This document shows positions 1 to 5,880 of a DNA stretch of 6,118 nt, in pieces (position 1 is the first letter of the stretch; each line of letters begins with the position of its first letter). The stretch comes from Gammaproteobacteria bacterium (GTDB taxonomy: Bacteria > Pseudomonadota > Gammaproteobacteria > Steroidobacterales > GCA-2729495): positions 4,575 through 10,692 of the forward strand of contig JAHDYN010000031.1 in the NCBI GenBank assembly GCA_023383735.1, written 5' to 3'. The notes under the pieces were generated by a model. That model had not been told where the DNA came from. It did not search any database and saw nothing but the letters and a program-made list of their open reading frames with translations. Position numbers and translations under genes: made by a program.

Positions 1-1
1 C

Positions 2-703
2 TATTTTCAGGCGAGTTTCATCATCGCGCCGTCGGGTGACCTGATACTGCGCTACAGACGACTGATCTCCCTCTACTCACCAACCCCCTACGATGTCTGG
101 GACAAGTATCTCGATCGCTATGGTCTGGATGGCGTCTTTCCGGTCGTCGATACGGATATCGGCCGGCTGGCGTGCATTGCATCGGAAGAAATTCTTTATC
201 CTGAACTGGCGCGGTGTCTGGCAATGCGCGGTGCCGAGATTTTCTGTCATTCCTCATCGGAAGTCGGCAGCGTCGAGTTGACCATGAAAGACCTTGCGAA
301 GCGTGCCCGCGCCATGGAAAACCTGGCTTACGTGGTATCCGCCAACACAGGTGGAATCCGCTCGATAGCCCTGCCTGAATCATCTGCCGATGGCATGAGC
401 AAGGTTGTGGGGCCACGCGGCGAGGTCATCGATGCGGCGGGTTTCGGCGAGTCGCAGGCAGCCGGCAAGATCGATGTTCCCGCCCTCCGCTCCGAAAGAA
501 GCCTGGCAGGCATGACAAACCTGCTCGCGCGCCAGCCCTTTCAGGCGTACCACGAGTCGTATCGGGACTTCGAACATCTGCCCGCGAATACGCTCAGCAG
601 CATTCCCGAGGGTCAGTCGACGCAAGCGATCGCGCGTCAGCGCCTGGCTGACAGCATCGCAAGGATCAACACGGGTCAAACACGCAGACGCCGGTCGTCC
701 TGA
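2..703 (+). CDS. Nitrilase-superfamily (carbon-nitrogen hydrolase) protein, 5'-truncated by window edge
   Basis: The frame is open from the first bases to TGA at 701-703, giving the last 233 residues; family members are usually about 280-340 residues, so roughly 50-100 N-terminal residues lie outside the window. Superfamily landmarks are visible in order: a GDLILRYRR segment (fragment residues 13-21), PTPYDVWDKY shortly after, GRLACIASEEILYPELAR (about 54-71), then RGAEIFCHSSSE and a RAMENLAYVVSANT strand near residue 115. Family members hydrolyse nitriles or amides with a Glu-Lys-Cys triad. Here the YRK lysine reads Arg (codon 59-61), and the position of the nucleophilic Cys, seven residues before the Glu of the Y/F-P-E motif, reads Ser (codon 182-184). 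Classical activity is therefore doubtful; it may be a diverged subfamily or a non-catalytic paralogue. The C-terminus is Arg/Ser-rich. ATG 224 is an internal Met, not the start. Nothing is seen in 704-855 except a weak promoter-like pair described with the next gene. Confidence 0.85.
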   Translation, partial: YFQASFIIAPSGDLILRYRRLISLYSPTPYDVWDKYLDRYGLDGVFPVVDTDIGRLACIASEEILYPELARCLAMRGAEIFCHSSSEVGSVELTMKDLAKRARAMENLAYVVSANTGGIRSIALPESSADGMSKVVGPRGEVIDAAGFGESQAAGKIDVPALRSERSLAGMTNLLARQPFQAYHESYRDFEHLPANTLSSIPEGQSTQAIARQRLADSIARINTGQTRRRRSS

Positions 704-855
704 ATCTCGCCGCCATTCGGCCCCGTATTCAGCCTGCACGGCGCCTGGACGCGCCGGCGAATCCCTGGCTTTTCATGTCTCGGGGCAGATTCCCGACACA
801 AGGCCGGGAAAGGGATATTGACCCGGATTTCGCCGCCGGCGTAGTGTCGCCCCGC

Positions 856-1029
856 ATGGGCAGAGATGTTTCCCAGCTCGAGGCCGAGGCCCGGCAGCTG
901 CCGCCGGAAGACCGTGCGCGGCTGGCCCGCTGCCTGATCGCCACCCTCGATGCCGGTGACGAGGCCGACGACGGGCAAGCCTGGCTCGACGACGCCACGC
1001 AGCGCCTGTCGACCTGGCGCCCGGGCTGA
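856..1029 (+). CDS. Small addiction-module-component-like protein (putative orphan antitoxin, short C-terminus)
   Basis: This is a 57-residue product. The core, from VSQLEAEARQLPPEDRARLA to LDDATQRLSTW, follows the pattern of the 'putative addiction module component' family (TIGR02574 type): a helix, then L-P-x-E-x-R-x-x-L-A, a small acidic linker, then W and an R-x-x-x-x-x-x-G end. Those proteins are usually about 70-80 residues and precede a RelE/ParE-type toxin gene. Here the protein stops right after the WRPG end, without the usual tail, and no toxin follows; the next gene is convergent. I chose ATG 856 because it starts just before the conserved region; ATG 775 would add 27 residues with no family resemblance, and GTG 844 is also possible. 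No Shine-Dalgarno is seen before 856. A weak TTGACC (818-823) / TAGTGT (842-847) pair would place transcription start near the ATG, but this is speculative. It could be a decayed remnant. Confidence 0.5.
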   Translation: MGRDVSQLEAEARQLPPEDRARLARCLIATLDAGDEADDGQAWLDDATQRLSTWRPG

Positions 1030-1042
1030 GGCCGCCTAAGCC
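1024..1042. terminator. Possible bidirectional hairpin between convergent genes
   Basis: GGCTGAGG (1024-1031), loop CCG, CCTAAGCC (1035-1042) form an 8-bp stem with one internal mismatch. The stem spans the stop codons of both convergent genes (TGA 1027-1029 and minus-strand TAG 1036-1038). There is no T-run on either side, so an intrinsic terminator is only a possibility. A perfect GCCCGGGC palindrome overlaps its left edge (1019-1026). Confidence 0.3.
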
Positions 1043-2835
1043 GCCTCCTCGCCCGTCCCCTCCACGAACTGCAGCTCGGCGAGCCGCGCGTACAGCGGAT
1101 CGCGCTGCACGAGTTCGTCGTGGGTGCCGATATCGATGATGCGGCCCTGGTTGATGACCACGATACGATCGGCCTTCAGCACGGTCGCAAGCCGGTGCGC
1201 GATGATGATGGTGGTGCGGCCCTGCATGAGGTGGTCGAGCGCCTTCTGCAGCAGGCGCTCGTTCTCGGCGTCGAGCGAGCTGGTGGCCTCGTCGAGCAGC
1301 AGGATGGAGGGGTTTTTCAGGATGGCGCGCGCGATGGCCATGCGTTGCCGCTGGCCGCCGGACAGGCGGGTGCCGCGCTCGCCCACATAAGTGTCGTAGC
1401 CCTGCGGCAGGTCGCGGATGAACTCGTCGGCCACCGCAAGCCGCGCGGCTTCGTGCACCTCGTCGTCCGTCGCACCGGGCCGGCCAAAGCGGATATTGCC
1501 GAGCGCCGAGTCGCCGAAGATCACCGTCTCCTGCGGGACGACGGCGATACGCTCACGCACCTCGCGCGGATCAGCCTGCGCGATATCCACGCCATCGATC
1601 AGGATCCGGCCCTGCTGCGGATCATAAAAACGCAGCAACAACTGGAAGGTCGTGCTCTTGCCGGCACCCGAGGGCCCGACAAAGGCAATGCGCTCGCCCG
1701 GCCGGATGTCGAGAGTGATGCCCGACAGCGCACGCCGCTCCGGCCGCGACGGATAGCTGAAGCCGACATTCTCGAAACGGATCGCACCGCGACCGGGGCG
1801 CGGCAGGGCCTGCGGGTTTTCCGGCGCCCGGACATGCGGCTCGGCATTGAGCAGCTCGATCAGCCGCTCGGTGGCACCGGAGGCACGCTGGACCTCGCCC
1901 CACATCTCCGTGAGCGTGCCGGCAGACGTCGCGGCAAACAGCGCGTACAGCACGAACTGGCCCAGCTCGCCGTAGGTGATCTCGCCGGCCAGCACGCTGC
2001 GCGTGCCCATCCACACCACAAAGGTGATGCCGCCGAACACGCAGCAGAAGGTCACGAAGCTCATGACCGAGCGCACCCGCGTGCGCGCGATCGCCGTGTC
2101 GTAGCTCAGCTCCACCACCTTGGTGTACCGGTCGGCAACCGCGGTCTCGGCCGTGAAGGCCTGCACGATCTGCACCGCATCCAGCGATTCGCTCGCCATC
2201 GCGCTGGTGTCGGCGATGCGGTCCTGCGACGCGCGCGACAGCTGGCGCACCTTGCGGCCGATCGTGATCACCGGCAGCAGCACCGCCGGAATCAGGATCA
2301 CGATCAGGCCCATCAGCTTGAGATTGGTGATGGCGAGCATCACCAGCGCACCCGGCAACTGGATCATCGAGCGCAGCACCATCGACAGGCTGGTGCCGGT
2401 GATCGACTGCACCAGCGTGGTGTCGGCGGTGAGGCGCGACAGCACTTCGCCGGTGCGCGTCTCCTCGAAGAACATCGCATCCATGCCGATCACGTGCCGG
2501 TAAACCGCCGAGCGCACATCAGCCACCACGCGCTCGCCCACCCAGCTCACCAGATACATGCGCACCGCAGCCATCGCGCAGAACAGCACGATCAGCGCGG
2601 CAAAACCCGCGAAATACAGGTTTACCGTCCCGCCCTGCTTCGAGGCGAGGCCGTGGTCGATCACGAAGCGCGCCGCCACCGGCAGCGACAGCATCAGCCC
2701 AGAGGCGGCCAGCAGCTCGACCAGCGACAGCCACAGCATGCCCGTGTAGGGCTTCAGGAAGGGCAGCAGCGCGACGAGCGAACGCGGCGTCCTGCCCTTC
2801 GGGCGGCTCCTGGGATCCTGTTCGAATTCAGCCAT
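1036..2835 (-). CDS. ABC transporter, fused permease/ATP-binding half-transporter (MsbA-related)
   Basis: A 599-residue inner-membrane exporter half that should work as a homodimer, flipping or exporting a hydrophobic substrate at the cost of ATP. The N-terminal part is an ABC type-1 membrane domain with about six hydrophobic segments (roughly 31-57, 72-95, 148-168, 173-192, 255-278, 286-305). The ATPase domain shows A-loop Tyr361, Walker A GPSGAGKST (387-395), Q-loop Gln435, signature LSGGQ (491-495), Walker B ILLLDE (511-516), D-loop SSLD (519-522) and H-loop His547. Nothing essential is missing, so it should be active. Layout and length match the 'MsbA-related' permease/ATPase family (TIGR02204 type) of proteobacteria; the substrate is unknown, with lipids or drugs the usual candidates. 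The start at 2835 agrees with the family N-terminus, a charged tail before the first membrane helix. It stands alone, convergent with the antitoxin-like gene and divergent from the regulator operon. Confidence 0.95.
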   Translation of the reverse strand: MAEFEQDPRSRPKGRTPRSLVALLPFLKPYTGMLWLSLVELLAASGLMLSLPVAARFVIDHGLASKQGGTVNLYFAGFAALIVLFCAMAAVRMYLVSWVGERVVADVRSAVYRHVIGMDAMFFEETRTGEVLSRLTADTTLVQSITGTSLSMVLRSMIQLPGALVMLAITNLKLMGLIVILIPAVLLPVITIGRKVRQLSRASQDRIADTSAMASESLDAVQIVQAFTAETAVADRYTKVVELSYDTAIARTRVRSVMSFVTFCCVFGGITFVVWMGTRSVLAGEITYGELGQFVLYALFAATSAGTLTEMWGEVQRASGATERLIELLNAEPHVRAPENPQALPRPGRGAIRFENVGFSYPSRPERRALSGITLDIRPGERIAFVGPSGAGKSTTFQLLLRFYDPQQGRILIDGVDIAQADPREVRERIAVVPQETVIFGDSALGNIRFGRPGATDDEVHEAARLAVADEFIRDLPQGYDTYVGERGTRLSGGQRQRMAIARAILKNPSILLLDEATSSLDAENERLLQKALDHLMQGRTTIIIAHRLATVLKADRIVVINQGRIIDIGTHDELVQRDPLYARLAELQFVEGTGEEAA

Positions 2836-2843
2836 GGGCGGTG

Positions 2844-2849
2844 ATTATA
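2844..2849 (-). promoter_or_regulatory. -10 box of the ABC transporter gene
   Basis: Read on the minus strand this is a perfect TATAAT in otherwise GC-rich DNA. Eight nucleotides (2836-2843) separate it from the ATG at 2835, so transcription would begin at or within about two bases of the start codon. No purine-rich ribosome binding site is present between them. No convincing -35 hexamer is found at 16-18 bp upstream (around 2866-2873). Confidence 0.45.
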
Positions 2850-3060
2850 GGGGCGCGGCCGCAGGCCAGGACGGGACCCGGGGTGGTGACCGAAAGCGGA
2901 TCAGTGGCGCCGATTGCCCGGTTTTGGCGGCAGGTCGCAGACAGCCCTGTTATTCAGCACCCGAGCATGGGCCCGAGGCTGCGTCAGATGTGGCAGTCGA
3001 CGATTCGGACACTTCTGGTGAACCCCCGACGATCTCAAGCAGGTCGAAAAGTCAGCTTCA

Positions 3061-3077
3061 GGCCCAGTGCATGGGCC
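3061..3077. repeat. Inverted repeat GGCCCA-N5-TGGGCC (candidate operator)
   Basis: Perfect 6-bp arms (3061-3066 and 3072-3077) lie either side of GTGCA, ending 53 bp before the regulator ATG in the divergent intergenic region. No T-run follows, so it does not look like a terminator. The right half, GCATGGGCC (3069-3077), recurs as a direct repeat at 2965-2973. The arms are short, and chance occurrence in GC-rich DNA is possible. Confidence 0.3.
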
Positions 3078-3100
3078 ATATTCATATTTAAGACATTGCT

Positions 3101-3126
3101 TTATACCACTACTGGTGTCAGTATAA
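3101..3126. promoter_or_regulatory. AT-rich dyad TTATAC-N14-GTATAA before the MerR-type gene (candidate autoregulatory operator)
   Basis: Perfect 6-bp inverted arms, TTATAC (3101-3106) and GTATAA (3121-3126), are centred 20 bp apart, about two helical turns, and end 4 bp before the regulator's ATG. A smaller imperfect dyad, CAC-N5-GTG (3107-3117), lies inside. MerR-family proteins bind such dyads and usually control their own promoters. Either arm resembles a -10 box. If TTATAC is the -10, the leader is about 17 nt; if TATAAG (3122-3127, with TTGCTT 3096-3101 at a 20-bp spacing) were the -10, transcription would start inside the gene. Confidence 0.4.
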
Positions 3127-3130
3127 GCCC

Positions 3131-3556
3131 ATGAACACCAGCAATCCCGCCAAGAACCTCTCCCTGGACCAGCTCTGCATCCTCGCCGAGCTGCCGCGCA
3201 GGACGGTGCGCTACTACATCCAGATTGGCCTGGTCGACCGCCCCATCGGCGAGACCCGGGCGGCCTACTACACGGATCAGCACCTGCAGCAGCTGCTGAC
3301 CATCCGCAAGTGGACGGACGCGGGGCTCTCGCTGGAACGGATCCGCGAGTTGCTGGAGGGCGCGGATCCGGCGGTGCCACCGCCCCTGCCCCGCAAGGCG
3401 GGATCGGTGGAGGTGATGAGTCACCTGATCGTGACGGATGGCGTGGAGCTGGTCATCGAGCCCGGACGGGCCGGGCTGAAACCCGAGGAGGTGCGGAAGC
3501 TGTTCAAAAAAGTGCTGGCGGCATATGGCGACATCATCAAGGAGCAGGGCAAATGA
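3131..3556 (+). CDS. MerR-type transcriptional regulator with atypical C-terminal domain
   Basis: A 141-residue DNA-binding protein. Residues 10-38 form the MerR winged helix-turn-helix (LCILAELPRRTVRYYIQIGL, ending VDRP), followed by the wing and second helical pair with the hallmark YYTDQHLQQLLTIRKWTDAG and LSLERIRELL (46-75). Classical members continue into a long antiparallel dimerisation helix with a metal- or drug-sensing end. Here a Pro-rich linker (80-90) leads to a compact beta-then-helix segment (93-138: VEVMSHLIVTDGVELVIEP, then LKPEEVRKLFKKVLAAY). The only Cys is at 16, in the DNA-binding part, so Cys-based metal sensing is unlikely. ATG 3131 is the only start that keeps the whole helix-turn-helix; no Shine-Dalgarno precedes it. 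Its stop overlaps the next gene's ATG, so the two are co-transcribed and probably translationally coupled. It likely controls this operon, perhaps in response to its VIT/VWA partner; that part is inference. Confidence 0.88.
   Translation: MNTSNPAKNLSLDQLCILAELPRRTVRYYIQIGLVDRPIGETRAAYYTDQHLQQLLTIRKWTDAGLSLERIRELLEGADPAVPPPLPRKAGSVEVMSHLIVTDGVELVIEPGRAGLKPEEVRKLFKKVLAAYGDIIKEQGK
3539..3544 (+). promoter_or_regulatory. Ribosome binding site AAGGAG of the VIT/VWA gene
   Basis: AAGGAG lies inside the end of the regulator gene, 8 nt before ATG 3553. It is the only strong Shine-Dalgarno in this operon and it decides the start of the VIT/VWA gene, which overlaps the regulator stop as ATGA (3553-3556). 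Confidence 0.75.
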
Positions 3557-5880
3557 GCACAAAAGCGGCGATTCTGAAGTCGGCAGACGGCGCAGCGGTA
3601 CCACTGCGGGGCGTGTCGGCCAGCGGCCGGCTGAACGGCCTGCTGTTCGAACTGACGGTCGAGCAGAGCTACGAGAACACCGGCAGGAACAACATCGAGG
3701 CCGTCTACACCTTCCCCATCCCGCACCATGCCGTGCTGCTGGGACTCGAGCTGGAAATCGGCGAGCGCAAGCTGTCCGGCGTCGCGGTACGCAGAAAGGA
3801 CGCCAGCGAACGCTATGAAGAAGCGATCGATGAGGGCAACACCGCCGCGCTGCTCGAGCAGGCCGGCGATGGCCTCTACACCCTGAGCCTCGGCAACCTG
3901 CTGGCCGGCGAGCGCGCGGTGATCCGCTACCGCTATGCCGAGCTGCTCAACCGGCACGAGGACTACATCCGCCTGTGCGTGCCCACGGTGATCGCGCCGC
4001 GCTACGGGGACGCCACGTCTCACGGTCTGCAGGCCCACCAGGTCCCCGGTGTGGATCTGCTGGCCAGTTACCCCTTCTCGCTCAGCATCGATGTGCTCGG
4101 CGACCAGGCAACCGCAGTGCCCAGTTCGCCCACGCACCTGATCGCCGTGAGCAGCATCGACGGCGGAAAACGCATCGTGCTCGGTGCCGGCGCCGTGCTC
4201 GATCGCGATTTCATTCTGCAACTGACGGGCACCGTCACCGCCTCGGCCAGCGTCACGGCACGCAATGGCGACGGCTACGTGAGCCTCGTGAGTCTCGATC
4301 CGCAGCTGCGCGAGCAAACGTCGCGCGCCCTGTGCCTCAAACTCGTCGTCGACTGCTCGGGCTCCATGGCGGGTGACAGCATTGCCCAGGCACGTCATGC
4401 GCTGCTTGCCGTGCTCGGTCGCCTGACGCCCGCCGATGCCCTCAGCCTCACGCGCTTCGGCTCGAACTTCGAGCACCTGTGCGCACCCGGCGCCGACGTG
4501 CCCGGCCAGGCCCCGCGCTCGTTGCTGAACCGGATCCGCGGCAAGTCGGCAGCGCCGGGAGCAGCTGGCGCGATGGCCATCGCCTCACCACCCACGGTGG
4601 AGTGGTTCCGGCACGCGGTGCACGGACTGGAGGCAGACCTCGGCGGCACCGATCTGCAGGATGCACTGCAGGCCGCGATGGCGATCCCTACTGCAGGGGC
4701 CGAGGTGAAGGACCTGCTGCTGATCACCGACGGTGAGGTCTGGGCGGTTGCAGATGTCGTGGACCTCGCCGCCCGCTCGGGTCACCGGCTGTTCGTCGTG
4801 GCGGTCGGTGCCGCACCGGCCGAGAGTCTCGCCCGCCAGCTCAGCGAAAAGACCGGCGGCGCCTGCGAGTTCGTGAGCCCCAATGAGGACATCGAAGGCG
4901 CCATCCTGCGCATGTTCCAGCGCTTGCGCGAGACGCCGAAGCGCATCACCAAAGTGGAATGGCCCACGACACCGGACTGGGAGGCGCCCGTGCCTGCCAT
5001 GGTGTTTTCCGGCGACACGCTGCACCTGCTGGCCGGGTTCCGTACGAAGCCAGCCGGCGAGGTGCGCGTCACGATCAGCGGCGCCGCGTGCGGCGAAATG
5101 CAGCTGCCCTGTGCGGTGAGCGACCCGGTGAACCTGGAGATCCTGCCGCGTGTCGCAGCGTCTCGCCGGCTCGCCTCGCTCGACGATGAAGAGGCCGGCG
5201 CACTGGCCGAGCAATACCAGCTGGTGTCGGCACACACGAGCTTTGTCGTGGTGCAGACGCGTGCGGAGGGTGAAAAAGCGGAAACGCTGCCGGAGCTGAA
5301 GGCAGTCGGGCAGATGCTGGCGGCGGGATGGGGCGCGACGGGGGGGTTTGCGGACGTGCTTTGTGCGCCCCTGTCGATGCCAGCGCCGACTTTCTCTGCC
5401 AGGAGCCCTGCAACACGACAGGTCGCCGGCGAACGGGGCTCAACTAACGCCGATTTGTTTGAGCCTGACTTCGACTCGTATATTGCTGGCGCGAACAACG
5501 GGCCGGCCCTGGCACCAGCCCTCCCACCACAGGAGATCCTCGCGCGCTTGGCCCTCGACGCCAGCCACGGCAAGTCATTGCCGACAACGCTGGCAGAGCT
5601 CGCCGCACTCGGGTTCCCGCAAGACCTGCTGGAACAACTCGCGGCCCTGGTCGACAACGAAGGCCACGAGGAATCCAGCGTGGTACGCGTCCTGATCGCC
5701 TTGCTGGCCCGGTCTGCTGCGGGCGCGGGCCTCTCGATCGAGGACCGGACAGCACTGGAAGGCAGCGTCATGACTGATCGGAAGCTGCGATCGGTCCGAG
5801 CAGCAGTCCAGCCGCTGGTCGCAAACGTAACGGTGACTGCGTGGGAGGCTCTGGAGCGTTCTGAAGAGCAAGGCTCATGA
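3553..5880 (+). CDS. Cytoplasmic VIT and von Willebrand factor A domain protein
   Basis: A 775-residue protein. Residues about 8-140 are a VIT domain with its typical pattern: TVEQSYENTGRNNIEAVYTFPIP written across 35-57, RYEEAIDEGNTAALLEQ (87-103), the GNLLAGE turn (114-120), and RYRYAELL. Residues about 258-435 are a VWA domain with a complete metal-ion-dependent adhesion site: D267-x-S269-x-S271, T366 in LGGTDL and D393 in ITDGE, so Mg2+-dependent ligand binding is expected. A Gly/Ala/Pro-rich stretch (311-348) looks like an insert before the MIDAS Thr. YQLVSAHTSFVVV (555-567) is a motif common after the VWA in VIT proteins. Residues 655-770 form a helical tail I do not recognise. No signal peptide, membrane helix or sorting signal is seen, unlike secreted VIT/VWA proteins, so it should act in the cytoplasm as a binding scaffold. 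ATG 3553 is chosen over ATG 3310 because of AAGGAG and because the VIT domain begins here. Confidence 0.9.
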   Translation: MSTKAAILKSADGAAVPLRGVSASGRLNGLLFELTVEQSYENTGRNNIEAVYTFPIPHHAVLLGLELEIGERKLSGVAVRRKDASERYEEAIDEGNTAALLEQAGDGLYTLSLGNLLAGERAVIRYRYAELLNRHEDYIRLCVPTVIAPRYGDATSHGLQAHQVPGVDLLASYPFSLSIDVLGDQATAVPSSPTHLIAVSSIDGGKRIVLGAGAVLDRDFILQLTGTVTASASVTARNGDGYVSLVSLDPQLREQTSRALCLKLVVDCSGSMAGDSIAQARHALLAVLGRLTPADALSLTRFGSNFEHLCAPGADVPGQAPRSLLNRIRGKSAAPGAAGAMAIASPPTVEWFRHAVHGLEADLGGTDLQDALQAAMAIPTAGAEVKDLLLITDGEVWAVADVVDLAARSGHRLFVVAVGAAPAESLARQLSEKTGGACEFVSPNEDIEGAILRMFQRLRETPKRITKVEWPTTPDWEAPVPAMVFSGDTLHLLAGFRTKPAGEVRVTISGAACGEMQLPCAVSDPVNLEILPRVAASRRLASLDDEEAGALAEQYQLVSAHTSFVVVQTRAEGEKAETLPELKAVGQMLAAGWGATGGFADVLCAPLSMPAPTFSARSPATRQVAGERGSTNADLFEPDFDSYIAGANNGPALAPALPPQEILARLALDASHGKSLPTTLAELAALGFPQDLLEQLAALVDNEGHEESSVVRVLIALLARSAAGAGLSIEDRTALEGSVMTDRKLRSVRAAVQPLVANVTVTAWEALERSEEQGS

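Noticed and set aside
775..855. Longer start of the antitoxin-like gene at ATG 775
   Set aside because: The added residues show no family resemblance and no ribosome binding site precedes 775; it cannot be fully excluded.
1120..2844. Long plus-strand reading frame (574 residues) opposite the ABC transporter
   Set aside because: It is rich in His, Arg, Gln and Asp with no domain-like pattern and is the mirror of a well-supported ABC gene; such frames arise from high-GC codon use.
3096..3127. MerR-style promoter TTGCTT-N20-TATAAG
   Set aside because: The 20-bp spacing fits the family, but transcription would begin about 3134, past the only workable start codon at 3131.
2834..3134. Two short plus-strand frames in the divergent intergenic region
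   Set aside because: They have no ribosome binding site, no protein-like pattern, and overlap the promoter and dyad region of the flanking genes.
3310..3552. Upstream extension of the VIT/VWA gene from ATG 3310
   Set aside because: The extra 81 residues are low-complexity Gly/Ala/Arg sequence in another frame of the MerR-type gene; AAGGAG and the VIT domain start support 3553.
3421..4476. Minus-strand frame of 351 residues opposite the regulator and VIT/VWA genes
   Set aside because: It crosses two genes with clear domains on the other strand, has no recognisable motif and has the composition of an antisense shadow.
4782..5771. Minus-strand frame of 329 residues opposite the VIT/VWA C-terminal half
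   Set aside because: It is Ser/Arg/Ala-rich without fold-like hydrophobic pattern, antisense to a coding region with conserved VWA motifs.
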